Origin: SIG440 sp045591035
GTDB taxonomy: Bacteria > Bacillota > Clostridia > Monoglobales > Monoglobaceae
DNA length: 64,000 nt
Reading direction: 5' to 3'
NCBI GenBank assembly: GCA_045591035.1
Contig: JAZNSG010000048.1
Location: 13,267-77,266 of the forward strand
The stretch's first letter is position 1; each line of letters starts with the position of its first letter. Under the pieces are notes generated by a model. That model was not told the origin of the DNA. It was given only the letters and a program-made list of their open reading frames with translations, and made no database searches. Of this stretch, positions 35,775 through 44,192 are shown piece by piece. The position numbers and the translations under genes were made by a program.

Positions 35775-36806
35775 TTAAAATTTTTCACTATCACAGCGAG
35801 AATAGATGGAATCGATTACTCTGTGAGTTAAAAGGACATCACGTCCGCTTATTGGAACGGGTGTACCGTTTATTATGGAATCCGAAAAAGCTTCGATTTC
35901 TTTTGTATACATATTCCCAAATGAAGCCTCAAGGCGAACCGGTTTTTGTTCATCAAAATTCGCTGAGGAATCACAAAAAACACTATTATCATAGATAAGA
36001 ATTTCCGCAGTGCCCTTTTCACTTTGACCTAAGGTGCCTTTTGTAATTATTTTACCTTTTGTTCCGTAAATCTCAAGGGGACATCCCGCTGCAGCGTAGG
36101 GTATATTGAAACAACTGTGGATAAATGCTAAAGCCCCGTTAGACATTTTTAAAATAATCGCCGAAGCGTCTTCGACATCGTATTTAAAAATTTGATTTTC
36201 TGCAAAACCCGTACATTCGGCAATTGTAAGACCTGAAATATATTGAAGAAGGTCAATGCAATGAGCTCCCATATCAATAAGTGCGCCGCCACCTGCTAAC
36301 TTTTTGTTTTGTCTCCAGTTATCATCTTTCTCGGGTGCCCAACCGGTGAATTGTGCTCTCATTGATACTATTTCGCCAATTTTCCCACTTGCTATAATGT
36401 CATGAATAGCTTGGTGATGGGAGTGGTACCTCATCATAAAGCCTATGCTTAGCAAAACATTAGATTTTTCGCAGTGTTCAATAATTTCAAGAGCTTCGGA
36501 ATAATTAAGTCCAATTGGCTTTTCCAATAAAATGTGTTTTCCTGCATTTGCAGCAGCAATTGCCTGTTCTTTGTGACAAAAAACAGGAGTTGCTATATAA
36601 ACAACATCAATTTCATCAAGAGCTAACAGTTCCTCAATATTATTGAAGGCATATTTTGCGTTATATTTTTCTTTGCAGCGCAGGGCTGCATCAAAGTTTT
36701 TGTCCATCACAGCAACAAGCTCTGAGTTTTTTGCTTGCATCATACCGGGAAGAGTTTTGCGGTCAGCAATACCTCCACAGCCTATAACTCCCCATTTTGC
36801 TTTCAT
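35775..36806 (-). CDS. Gfo/Idh/MocA-family oxidoreductase
   Basis: This NAD(P)-dependent dehydrogenase acts on a sugar, inositol or related alcohol. The N-terminal Rossmann motif is GVIGCGGIADRK, followed by DVVYIATPVFCHKEQ and the catalytic EKPIG. The C-terminal domain has GGGALIDMGAHCIDLL, the usual Asp/His active-site pair. At about 343 aa it is full length. ATG 36806 is preferred; GTG 36815 is in frame. The ribosome site is poor (gtgag), and an inverted repeat lies directly upstream. The substrate cannot be named. Confidence 0.85.
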   Translation of the reverse strand: MKAKWGVIGCGGIADRKTLPGMMQAKNSELVAVMDKNFDAALRCKEKYNAKYAFNNIEELLALDEIDVVYIATPVFCHKEQAIAAANAGKHILLEKPIGLNYSEALEIIEHCEKSNVLLSIGFMMRYHSHHQAIHDIIASGKIGEIVSMRAQFTGWAPEKDDNWRQNKKLAGGGALIDMGAHCIDLLQYISGLTIAECTGFAENQIFKYDVEDASAIILKMSNGALAFIHSCFNIPYAAAGCPLEIYGTKGKIITKGTLGQSEKGTAEILIYDNSVFCDSSANFDEQKPVRLEASFGNMYTKEIEAFSDSIINGTPVPISGRDVLLTHRVIDSIYSRCDSEKF

Positions 36807-36819
36807 ATGGCTCACACAT

Positions 36820-36855
36820 AATTAAAACTATCCCGAAAGGGGTAGTTTTAATTAT
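36820..36855 (-). promoter_or_regulatory. Inverted repeat between the aldo/keto reductase and Gfo/Idh genes
   Basis: An 11-bp stem (AATTAAAACTA with TAGTTTTAATT) encloses a CCC/GGG inner stem. It sits between a good aaaggag (36864-36858), just after the aldo/keto reductase stop, and the weakly primed Gfo/Idh start. There is no T run on the minus strand, so it is more likely regulatory than a terminator. Confidence 0.5.
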
Positions 36856-36867
36856 TTCTCCTTTAAA

Positions 36868-37809
36868 TTATACAATATCAAAATTAAAAATTCTTTTCAG
36901 ATCCGTTTTTTGGATTTTCAGGTCTGCTCCGCCGAGGGAGTCCTCAATCTGCTCTATTTTGCTTCCGCCAATCACGGGAAACACCTCCGGAGTTTCAAAG
37001 CTTGAAAAAGCACCGGTGATAACCGAGGCGATACTTGCGTCGTGCTGTTTAGATAATCCTTTTAATATCTCAAGACGACGGAGGTTTTCTTCACAAAGAT
37101 AGCGATTCTTTGCTTTGTCGGAAAGTGCACCCTCCCCATACTTTGCCATCTTGGAGAAAAAGCCCTTTGCCTGTGATGAATATGCCACAACCGGCATATT
37201 ATTGCTTCTATAAAACTCAAATTCATCGGAGTCCATCCCCACAAGACCACCTCTTTCACCAAGGCAATATGCGGGGTTAAACCGAATCTGACTCGCAGAA
37301 AATCCCAAGATGCCCTTGCTGTGGGCGTAATCGTTTGCTTTTTTGATTCGTTGCGATGTCCAGTTGGACGCACCGAATTTGATTATTTTCCCCGATTTTA
37401 CAAGTCGGTTCATTATATCAATTATTTCTTCGACAGGGGTGCTTTCGTCATCCTTGTGTAGCCAGTAAAATTCTATATAGTCCCGCTTCAATGCCTTAAG
37501 ACTGCTATCGAGATCCGATGATATATCTGCTTCGTTTATACGAGGGGACTCACCCAAATCCCCCTCATAATATCCACCCTTGGACGAAACTATCATTTCA
37601 TCTGCTTTCCTTGATAGAAGCCATTCGCCAATAATTTCCTCTGCCTTGCCGTTGGCATAAAGCCTTGCGGTGTCAATATGAGTCCCGCCCATTTCACGAA
37701 AGCGGTCCATCATCAAAAAAGCGGTTTCTTTGCTTATTCCGTCCCCGAAATATGCTGTTCCTAAAAGAATTCTTGAACTTTTTCTGCCAAAACAATCAGA
37801 ATATCTCAT
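36868..37809 (-). CDS. Aldo/keto reductase
   Basis: This is a TIM-barrel NADPH-dependent carbonyl reductase. The catalytic tetrad is present: Asp46 and Tyr51 in HIDTARLYANG, Lys77 in VSSKGGYY and His118 in WLHKDD. The late cofactor loop reads FPVIGGSKIEQIEDSLGG. It is 313 aa, with ATG behind gaggtga. It is transcribed with the Gfo/Idh gene, 61 nt apart, suggesting sugar or polyol metabolism. Confidence 0.88.
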   Translation of the reverse strand: MRYSDCFGRKSSRILLGTAYFGDGISKETAFLMMDRFREMGGTHIDTARLYANGKAEEIIGEWLLSRKADEMIVSSKGGYYEGDLGESPRINEADISSDLDSSLKALKRDYIEFYWLHKDDESTPVEEIIDIMNRLVKSGKIIKFGASNWTSQRIKKANDYAHSKGILGFSASQIRFNPAYCLGERGGLVGMDSDEFEFYRSNNMPVVAYSSQAKGFFSKMAKYGEGALSDKAKNRYLCEENLRRLEILKGLSKQHDASIASVITGAFSSFETPEVFPVIGGSKIEQIEDSLGGADLKIQKTDLKRIFNFDIV

Positions 37810-37838
37810 ATACTCACCTCTGTACTTTTATTATTTTC

Positions 37839-37867
37839 AGTATAACATAATCTACAAAAAAATACAA
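37839..37867 (-). promoter_or_regulatory. Sigma-A promoter of the aldo/keto reductase
   Basis: Minus strand: TTGTAT (37867-37862), 17 nt, TATACT (37844-37839). Confidence 0.6.
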
Positions 37868-37898
37868 CAATATGGTTTTAAATGAATACATAAAATTA

Positions 37899-37927
37899 TT
37901 TACAAAAAAATGGTATTATGATAAAAT
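37899..37927 (+). promoter_or_regulatory. Sigma-A promoter of trmO
   Basis: TTTACA (37899-37904), 17 nt, TAAAAT (37922-37927). It is divergent from the preceding promoter and leaves a very short leader before the trmO ribosome site. Confidence 0.6.
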
Positions 37928-37947
37928 TAAAAATGGAGAGTGATTAT

Positions 37948-38622
37948 ATGGAGCTCAGAAAAATAGCGCAAATAGAAAATAATTTTTCATCTAAATTCGG
38001 TGTTCCCAGACAAAGTGGGCTAATCCCGGAAAGTAAAGGTAAAATAGTATTCGAAGCTGAATATAGTGTTTTTGAAGCGGTACGAGGCCTTGAAAAGTTT
38101 TCACACATCTGGGTATTGTGGGGATTTTCTGAGGTTGATAAGACGGGATGGTCTCCTACGGTAAGGCCGCCCCTTTTGGGTGGAAACAAAAGAATTGGAG
38201 TTTTTGCTACCCGTTCACCTTATCGCCCTAATCCTATAGGAATCTCTGTGCTTAAGCTTGAAGGTATAGAAAAAAACGGGGGTAGTCTTGAACTGATTGT
38301 GTCAGGCTGTGATATGATGGATAAAACTCCAATTTATGACATAAAGCCATACTTGCCGTATGCAGACAGTATAAAAGATGCCATCGGAGGTTTTACCGAG
38401 GACCTTGATGAGCGCAGACTTACGGTGGAAATTCCTGACGAGCTTTTAAATATTATTCCGGAAAATTTAAGGGCAGAGCTTGAGGCTGTGTTGATGGGGG
38501 ATCCCAGACCTTCATACCAAAACGACCCGAATAGGATTTACGGAATGGAGTTTGCTGATATGGAGATAAAGTTCTTAGTAGAAAACAAAACATTGATTGT
38601 CAAGGATGTAAAAAATTTATAA
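37948..38622 (+). CDS. trmO: tRNA (N6-threonylcarbamoyladenosine(37)-N6)-methyltransferase TrmO
   Basis: TrmO methylates t6A37 next to the anticodon of certain threonine tRNAs, using S-adenosylmethionine. The beta-barrel (YaeB/VirR-type) protein of 224 aa shows KFGVPRQSGL, FSHIWVLWGF, RPPLLGGNKRIGVFATRSPYRPNPIG and GCDMMDKTPIYDIKPYLPYAD (each read in parts), which are the family hallmarks. ATG 37948 is 7 nt from ggagag. Confidence 0.92.
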   Translation: MELRKIAQIENNFSSKFGVPRQSGLIPESKGKIVFEAEYSVFEAVRGLEKFSHIWVLWGFSEVDKTGWSPTVRPPLLGGNKRIGVFATRSPYRPNPIGISVLKLEGIEKNGGSLELIVSGCDMMDKTPIYDIKPYLPYADSIKDAIGGFTEDLDERRLTVEIPDELLNIIPENLRAELEAVLMGDPRPSYQNDPNRIYGMEFADMEIKFLVENKTLIVKDVKNL

Positions 38623-38637
38623 ATTTATGAAAAAAGA

Positions 38638-38666
38638 TTGTGCAGCAGAAGAAAAAGTGGTATAAT
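38638..38666 (+). promoter_or_regulatory. Sigma-A promoter of ddh
   Basis: TTGTGC (38638-38643), 17 nt, TATAAT (38661-38666). Confidence 0.65.
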
Positions 38667-38705
38667 ATAGGGGAATTAAACCAATTACGAGAGTGGAGGA
38701 CACGT

Positions 38706-39692
38706 ATGAGTATCAGGATTGGAATTTACGGCTATGGAAATTTGGGTCGAGGTGTTGAAAATGCAATAAGACAAAATGACGATATGGAGCTTGTTGGCGT
38801 TTTTACAAGAAGAGACCCGAAAACTCTAAAAATAGATACTGAAGGAGTTGGGGTTTATCATATCGACCAGGCTGCGGAAATGGCAGATTGTATAGACGTT
38901 ATGATACTTTGTGGCGGGAGTGCCACGGATTTGCCCGTACAAACTCCTGAATTATCAAAGCATTTTAATGTGGTTGACAGTTTTGACACTCACGCAAGAA
39001 TACCCGAGCATTTTGAAAATGTTGATACGGTTGCCAAAAAGAGTGGCAAGGTTGCTGTGATTTCTGTGGGTTGGGACCCGGGAATGTTTTCTATCAGTCG
39101 CATGTATTCCTCGGCAATTTTGCCTGACGGAAAGGACTATACATTTTGGGGAAAGGGCGTCAGCCAGGGACATTCCGATGCAATAAGAAGAATTGATGGG
39201 GTGAAGGACGCCAAACAATATACTATCCCCGTTGAATCGGCTTTGGAAAAGGTTAGAAATGGCGAAAACCCCGAGCTTTCAACACGAGAAAAGCATTTGA
39301 GAGAATGCTTTGTTGTGGCAGAGGAAGGGGCGAACCTTTCCCGTATAGAAAACGAAATAAAGACTATGCCCAATTATTTTGCGGATTATGATACAACTGT
39401 TCATTTTATTTCTGAGGATGAACTCAAACGCAACCACAGCGAAATACCTCATGGCGGGTTTGTTTTCAGGAGCGGTCGAACCGGCAAAAATCTTGAGCAC
39501 AAACATTTAATTGAATACAGCCTGAAGCTTGATTCAAACCCTGAGTTTACCGCTTCGGTAATAGTTTCGTATGCAAGAGCTGCATATCGTCTTAACAAAG
39601 AGGGTATCTGCGGTTGCAAGACTGTGTTTGATATAGCCCCCGTTTATTTAAGCGAAAAAACCCCCGAAGAATTGAGAAGAACCCTGCTTTAA
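38706..39692 (+). CDS. ddh: Meso-diaminopimelate D-dehydrogenase
   Basis: This NADP-dependent enzyme makes meso-DAP directly from tetrahydrodipicolinate and ammonia, the one-step branch of lysine and peptidoglycan-precursor synthesis. The Rossmann motif is GIYGYGNLGRGVENAI. Family stretches include VDSFDTHARIPEHF, SVGWDPGMFS, FWGKGVSQGHSDAIRRI, and the C-terminal PEFTASVIVSYARAA. At 328 aa it fits known Ddh enzymes. The ATG follows gtggagga. asd and dapB, which supply the substrate, are elsewhere in the window at 49-51 kb. Confidence 0.94.
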   Translation: MSIRIGIYGYGNLGRGVENAIRQNDDMELVGVFTRRDPKTLKIDTEGVGVYHIDQAAEMADCIDVMILCGGSATDLPVQTPELSKHFNVVDSFDTHARIPEHFENVDTVAKKSGKVAVISVGWDPGMFSISRMYSSAILPDGKDYTFWGKGVSQGHSDAIRRIDGVKDAKQYTIPVESALEKVRNGENPELSTREKHLRECFVVAEEGANLSRIENEIKTMPNYFADYDTTVHFISEDELKRNHSEIPHGGFVFRSGRTGKNLEHKHLIEYSLKLDSNPEFTASVIVSYARAAYRLNKEGICGCKTVFDIAPVYLSEKTPEELRRTLL

Positions 39693-39709
39693 TCAATGAA
39701 ATGCTTTTG

Positions 39710-39749
39710 AAAGACCTGTTTTATAATAAGGCGGGTCTTTTTATTTTTT
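39710..39749 (+). terminator. Intrinsic terminator after ddh
   Basis: AAAGACCTG (39710-39718) pairs with CGGGTCTTT (39732-39740) with one G-T pair. The tract that follows is T-rich. Confidence 0.82.
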
Positions 39750-39778
39750 TAAAACATAAAATAATAAGCGTTTTTTAC

Positions 39779-39807
39779 TTGACGAAGAGAAATAAGAGTG
39801 TTATAAT
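39779..39807 (+). promoter_or_regulatory. Sigma-A promoter of the aldolase gene
   Basis: TTGACG (39779-39784), 17 nt, TATAAT (39802-39807). Confidence 0.82.
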
Positions 39808-39861
39808 GAATCAAGTAAAAATATTAAAGCAGTGTTAAAATAACACGGAAAGGTGATAAAA

Positions 39862-40782
39862 ATGAGAAATCTGGATAAATATAAAGGCATAATACCTGCA
39901 TTTTATGCGTGTTATGACAAAAATGGTGAGATTAGCCCTGAAGGAGTTCAGGCTTATACAAAACACCTTATTAAAAAAGGAGTTAAGGGGCTTTATGTTA
40001 ATGGCTCGTCCGGTGAGTGTATCTACCAGAGCGTAGCTGACAGAAAAATTGTTCTTGAAAATGTTATGAAAGCTGCTGAAGGCAAACTTACTATTATTGC
40101 TCACGTTGCTTGTAACAACACAAAGGACAGTATGGAACTTGCAGCTCATGCAGAGTCCTTGGGTGTTGATGCAATAGCTGCAATTCCTCCCATTTATTTC
40201 CGTCTTCCCGAGTATGCAATTGCTGAGTATTGGAATGATATCAGCTCTGCTGCACCAAATACCGATTTCGTTATTTACAACATTCCTCAACTTGCAGGTG
40301 TTGCCCTCACGATGAGTTTGTTCAAGGAAATGAGAAAGAACCCAAATGTAATTGGTGTTAAAAATTCTTCTATGCCTACTCAGGATATTCAGCAGTTTAA
40401 GGCTGAGGCAGGTTGCGATTATGTTATATTCAATGGTCCTGACGAACAGTTTATAAGTGGTCGTGTGATTGGTGCAGAAGGCGGAATTGGTGGTACATAC
40501 GGAGTTATGCCCGAACTTTTCCTTAAGATGGACGAACTTATCAAAAAAGGTGAGATTGAAAAGGCAAGAGAAATCCAATATGCCGCAAATGCAGTAATAT
40601 ATAAGATGTGCTCAGCGCACGGAAATCTCTATGCTGTTATTAAAGCAATTCTAAAGATAAACGAAGGCCTTGAACTCGGTGGAGTAAGAAAGCCTTTGGC
40701 AAACCTCAATGATGCTGATATGGCAATCGTTGAAGAATCAGCAAAAATGATTCGTGATGCAGTGAAAAAATTCTTAGGTTAA
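39862..40782 (+). CDS. N-acetylneuraminate lyase-like aldolase (DapA/NanA superfamily)
   Basis: This class I aldolase of the DHDPS/NAL fold forms a Schiff base with pyruvate. It has the carboxylate-binding motif GSSGE (about 48-52), Tyr139 in VIYNIPQLAGVAL and the catalytic lysine Lys167 in IGVKNSS. The YNIP motif, IPPIYFR and GAEGGIGGTYGVMPE resemble sialic acid lyases more than true DapA, so cleavage of N-acetylneuraminate to ManNAc and pyruvate is likely. Because it lies beside ddh, a DapA role should be kept as the alternative. Start ATG 39862 follows ggaaaggtgat. Confidence 0.82.
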   Translation: MRNLDKYKGIIPAFYACYDKNGEISPEGVQAYTKHLIKKGVKGLYVNGSSGECIYQSVADRKIVLENVMKAAEGKLTIIAHVACNNTKDSMELAAHAESLGVDAIAAIPPIYFRLPEYAIAEYWNDISSAAPNTDFVIYNIPQLAGVALTMSLFKEMRKNPNVIGVKNSSMPTQDIQQFKAEAGCDYVIFNGPDEQFISGRVIGAEGGIGGTYGVMPELFLKMDELIKKGEIEKAREIQYAANAVIYKMCSAHGNLYAVIKAILKINEGLELGGVRKPLANLNDADMAIVEESAKMIRDAVKKFLG

Positions 40783-40796
40783 AAAAGTCTTAATCA

Positions 40797-40826
40797 AAAA
40801 TCCCGTTCTTTCGAACGGGATTTTTT
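40797..40826 (+). terminator. Intrinsic terminator of the aldolase gene
   Basis: AAAATCCCGTTC (40797-40808), loop TTTC, GAACGGGATTTT and further T. Confidence 0.93.
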
Positions 40827-40839
40827 GTATTGCATATTA

Positions 40840-40869
40840 AAAGACGCATCTTCAAAAAGATGCGTCTTT
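40840..40869 (-). terminator. Probable terminator of secDF
   Basis: A perfect 13-bp stem (40840-40852 with 40857-40869) around a four-base loop lies just after the secF stop, read leftwards. The T run is short, but the hairpin is very stable. Confidence 0.8.
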
Positions 40870-40882
40870 GCAAGGTTGCTTA

Positions 40883-41797
40883 TTATTTTTTATTAGCAGC
40901 TTTTGATTTAACAGCTGAATCCTTCCAAAGTGACCAGAGTGAACCTGCTACAAAGATGGAAGAATATGTTCCTATAAACATACCGATTATAATCGGGAGA
41001 GCAAAAACTTTGATTGACTGAACACCTAAGATGTATACCATACCAATGGTGAAAAGGGTGGTCAAGGTAGTATAAATAGAACGTGCGAGTGTCTGATTTA
41101 TACTTGTGTCTGCAATCTCGCTGTAGGTTTGTTTCTTTGCATGACGAGTGTTTTCACGAATGCGGTCAAAGATAACGATTGTTGCGTTAATGGAATAACC
41201 AAGAACTGTAAGGATTGCAGCAATAAAGTTTGTGTCAATTGCAATTCTGCAGATTGAGTAAATGCCGCAGAGTATGAGAATATCATGTACAAGAGCAAAT
41301 ACTGCACATACGCCTGAAAGGAACTCAAATCTGAATGTTATATAAATCAAAATAGCAAGAGCCGCAAAAACAGACATCCATACTGCACTTCTTGCAAGTT
41401 CCTTACCTGTTGAAGGAGAAACAATGTCTTTTGTAAATTCAGAAGCCATATCATATTTTTCAGAGAGCTTTGTTGTAATTGCATTTATCATAGTCTCGCT
41501 GTCTGCGTTTCTTTCAGCTTCGGTTTTAAGTGCATTGTTGTGACCGAATTTAATAACAACTTCGTTGCCTGAACGCTGAACGGAAGAAGCTTGTCTGTTG
41601 GCACCAAGAGCTTCTGAAACGATTGCTTCGATATCCTTAACTTCAAATTCAGAGTTTATTGAATAAGTAACAGCCATTCCGCCTGCAAAGTCGGTGTCAA
41701 GGTTGAAACCCTGGATGAGGAGTGAAACTGCACTTGCAATCATCAAAATAATTGATATACCTAAATATATAGGTCTTTTCGCTGTAATTTTAAGCAT
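40883..41797 (-). CDS. secF: Protein translocase subunit SecF
   Basis: SecF works with SecD to pull exported proteins through SecYEG using the proton or sodium gradient. The 304-aa protein has six membrane helices. DTDFAGGMAVTY is the periplasmic-side signature, and VLGYSINATIVIFDRIREN is the conserved RND-type segment in the fourth helix. ATG 41797 follows aaaggaggg and overlaps the secD stop by 8 nt. Confidence 0.96.
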   Translation of the reverse strand: MLKITAKRPIYLGISIILMIASAVSLLIQGFNLDTDFAGGMAVTYSINSEFEVKDIEAIVSEALGANRQASSVQRSGNEVVIKFGHNNALKTEAERNADSETMINAITTKLSEKYDMASEFTKDIVSPSTGKELARSAVWMSVFAALAILIYITFRFEFLSGVCAVFALVHDILILCGIYSICRIAIDTNFIAAILTVLGYSINATIVIFDRIRENTRHAKKQTYSEIADTSINQTLARSIYTTLTTLFTIGMVYILGVQSIKVFALPIIIGMFIGTYSSIFVAGSLWSLWKDSAVKSKAANKK

Positions 41798-43082
41798 TGT
41801 TAGCACCCTCCTTTTTCTTTGATATACCATAAAGCCAAAGATTCTTTACATTCATACCAACAAGCTGTTTGAGCAAGAATTTTGTAAGGAAAATTGCTGA
41901 AAGCATACTTACAACAACACCAATCAGAAGAGTTGTACCAAATCCTTTGATTGTACCTGTACCGAAATAGATAAGTATGATTGCAGAAATAATAGTTGTG
42001 ATATTTGAGTCAACGATAGCTGAGAGCGCTCTGTGGAAACCTGCATCAATTGCTGAACGAACTGTTTTTCCAAGGCGAAGTTCTTCTTTTACTCTTTCAA
42101 AAATAACAACGTTGGCATCAACCGCCATACCTATCGAGAGAATGATACCGGCAATACCGGGGAGAGTAAGGTTGATGTGAAGATTTGCAAGGATTATGCA
42201 AACTATTCCGATGTATCCTGCAAGAGAAATATCTGCAACAAGACCGGGCAGACGATAGATAAGAAGCATAAAGAGCATAACCAAAATCAAACCGATTATA
42301 CCGGCTTTGAGTGCCTGAGCTAACGCAGTTTCACCCAAGGTTGCGCTAACTGCTCTGAGTTCAACCTGGTTAAGAGTGAAGGGAAGCTGACCTGAGCGAA
42401 TTTGTGCTGCAAGGTTCTTTGCAGATTCAGCAGTGAAGTCTGCACCTGAAATGATACAGTCTTCTGAGTCAATTCTTTCACCAACAGTGGGAACAGAAAC
42501 GGGCGTTTCATCCATCATAATAGCAATGTAGTTCTGACCCTGGGGAAGAAGAGAAACTCTTTCTGTTGCATCGGCAAATTTCTGAACGCCTTCGGGATTG
42601 AGCTTAAGTGAAACATAGTGTTCATTTGAGCCCATCTCATTTGTTTGGCCATATTCAGCTTTTGCATCTTTAATATCAGAACCTGTAAGAACTACGTTGC
42701 CTTCATAGTCGACAAACTGAAGCTGGGCTGTTGCACCCAGGATTTTTGCTGCTTCGTCCGGATTTGAAACGGATGGGATTTCGATTCTTACTTTTTTTGT
42801 TCCCTGTCTTGTAACGGTAGCTTCCTGGTAACCAAGTCCGTCAAGACGAGTACGCATCATGCTTGTAACAGTATCCATCTGTTCGTCGGTAGGATTGTCG
42901 ATTGCGGCTTCATAAACGATAACCGAACCACCCTTCAAATCAAGACCCTGAACAATACCGTCAGAGTCAAGAACACCGGGGAATCTGATCTCGTCAGTAA
43001 AGTCGAGACCATAGATTCCAACGAACACAACAGCAGCGATTACAAGAACAATGGCTGTAAGTTTAATAATACTTCTTGACAT
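41790..43082 (-). CDS. secD: Protein translocase subunit SecD
   Basis: This is the RND-family partner of SecF, 430 aa with six helices. An N-terminal helix is followed by GLDLKGGSVIVYEA, the P1 head domain (about 60-250), then the channel half with GMAVDANVVIFERVKEEL, the conserved proton-relay motif. ATG 43082 follows aaggagga. The head domain has a close paralogue immediately upstream (43266-44099). Confidence 0.96.
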   Translation of the reverse strand: MSRSIIKLTAIVLVIAAVVFVGIYGLDFTDEIRFPGVLDSDGIVQGLDLKGGSVIVYEAAIDNPTDEQMDTVTSMMRTRLDGLGYQEATVTRQGTKKVRIEIPSVSNPDEAAKILGATAQLQFVDYEGNVVLTGSDIKDAKAEYGQTNEMGSNEHYVSLKLNPEGVQKFADATERVSLLPQGQNYIAIMMDETPVSVPTVGERIDSEDCIISGADFTAESAKNLAAQIRSGQLPFTLNQVELRAVSATLGETALAQALKAGIIGLILVMLFMLLIYRLPGLVADISLAGYIGIVCIILANLHINLTLPGIAGIILSIGMAVDANVVIFERVKEELRLGKTVRSAIDAGFHRALSAIVDSNITTIISAIILIYFGTGTIKGFGTTLLIGVVVSMLSAIFLTKFLLKQLVGMNVKNLWLYGISKKKEGANNA

Positions 43083-43167
43083 TGTAATGTCCTCCTTGTG
43101 TTCGCCTTGAAGTGTCAAGGCTTTGTATTTTAAGTGTTAATTATTTTCAAATCTGCATACCATTCTA

Positions 43168-43196
43168 TTATAGCTTTTTTTTCAAATATAGTCAAG
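43168..43196 (-). promoter_or_regulatory. Sigma-A promoter of secDF
   Basis: Minus strand: TTGACT (43196-43191), 17 nt, perfect TATAAT (43173-43168). It is part of the duplicated cassette described at 43168-43250. Confidence 0.88.
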
Positions 43197-43207
43197 ACTT
43201 AATACAA

Positions 43208-43246
43208 AAAAACAGCTCAAAAAATGTCTTTTTTTGAGCTGTTTTT
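43208..43246 (-). terminator. Terminator after the SecD paralogue
   Basis: AAAACAGCTCAAAAAA-type arms close a TGTC/GACA loop and are followed on the minus strand by a T run. It is the copy in repeat 1. Confidence 0.88.
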
Positions 43247-43265
43247 AAATTAACAGGATATATGA

Positions 43266-44099
43266 TTATTTCTGGTTTTTTTGAGTTTTTGTTTTTGCTT
43301 TGATCTCAATCGGGTTAAGAGTGAAAGGAAGCTGACCTGAACGGATTTGTGCTGCAAGGTTCTTTGCTGATTCAGCAGTGAAGTCCGTACTTGAAATGAT
43401 ACATTCTTTGGATTCAATTCTTTCATTAACAGACGGAATGGAAATGGGTATTTCGTCCATCATAATAGCAATGTAGTTTTGACCATAGGGAAGAGCGGAA
43501 ACTCTTTCTGTTGCATCGGCAAATTTCTGAACGCCTTCGGGTTTGAGCTTAAGTAAAATATAGTGTTCATTTGAACCCATTTCGTTAATAGAGTCGTATT
43601 CGGCTATTGCGTCTTTGATATCTGAATCTGTAAGAACTACGTTGCCTTCATAGTCAACAAACTGAAGACGGGCAGTTGCACCAAGAATTTTTGCTGTTTC
43701 TTCAGGGTCTGAGACGGAGGGGATTTCAACTTTTATTCTTTTTTTTCCTTGCTTTTTAACGGTAGCTTCATGGTAGCCAAGTCCGTCAAGACGAGTACGC
43801 ATCAGGCTTAGAGCAGTGTCCATTTGTTCGTCAGTGGGATTGTCGATTGCGGCTTCATAAATGATAACATAGCCATCTTCTAAAGCACGACGCTTCTCAA
43901 TATGGTCAGACTTATCCTCTGAAGCATGGTCCTTATCAACATCGTTAGACTCATCCTTTGAATCACGGTCCCTATCAATATCGTCAGACTTGTCGGAGAA
44001 ACTCAGCTTTTCAGTAAAGTTGAGATGATTTATTCCAACGCACACAACAGCAGCGATTACAAGGACAATAGCTGAGATTAAGATAATTCTTTTTGACAT
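43266..44099 (-). CDS. Truncated SecD paralogue: membrane-anchored P1 head domain only
   Basis: This 277-aa protein starts with the same N-terminal helix as SecD (ISAIVLVIAAVV). It then carries a highly charged insert of about 35 residues (DRDRDSKDES and similar) in place of SecD's GLDLKGG segment. From YEAAIDNPTDEQMDT to RSGQLPFTLN it follows the SecD P1 domain, with roughly four of five residues identical by eye. It stops just before the first helix of the channel half and ends in a Lys/Gln tail. The frame is open and has its own promoter, a ggggga ribosome site and a terminator, so it looks like a gene, not a frameshift remnant. It cannot conduct protons. It might modify SecDF, or might act as an exported-protein chaperone. 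The function is unknown. Confidence 0.8.
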   Translation of the reverse strand: MSKRIILISAIVLVIAAVVCVGINHLNFTEKLSFSDKSDDIDRDRDSKDESNDVDKDHASEDKSDHIEKRRALEDGYVIIYEAAIDNPTDEQMDTALSLMRTRLDGLGYHEATVKKQGKKRIKVEIPSVSDPEETAKILGATARLQFVDYEGNVVLTDSDIKDAIAEYDSINEMGSNEHYILLKLKPEGVQKFADATERVSALPYGQNYIAIMMDEIPISIPSVNERIESKECIISSTDFTAESAKNLAAQIRSGQLPFTLNPIEIKAKTKTQKNQK

Positions 44100-44151
44100 A
44101 TTGATGTCCCCCCAAATTCTCTTTGAAATGCCATGGCTTTTACATTTTATA

Positions 44152-44180
44152 ATTATAGCTTTTTTTTCAAATATAGTCAA
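44152..44180 (-). promoter_or_regulatory. Sigma-A promoter of the SecD paralogue
   Basis: Minus strand: TTGACT (44180-44175), 17 nt, TATAAT (44157-44152). It has the same boxes and spacing as the secDF promoter. Confidence 0.88.
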
Positions 44181-44192
44181 GAGTTAATACAA

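Larger units (their letters stand above)
43168..43250. repeat. Promoter-terminator direct repeat, copy 1
   Basis: About 83 bp, nearly identical to 44152-44235 (one or two differences, including an indel after gtcaaga). On the minus strand it holds the terminator of the upstream gene followed at once by the promoter of the next. It marks a tandem duplication. Confidence 0.9.

Noticed and set aside
39835..40578. 247-aa minus-strand open frame over the aldolase gene
   Set aside because: The aldolase has promoter, ribosome site, active-site residues and terminator; the reverse frame has none.
43266..44099. Frameshifted pseudogene of secD
   Set aside because: The frame is uninterrupted, has its own expression signals, and no channel-half sequence follows in any frame, so it is a truncated paralogue instead.
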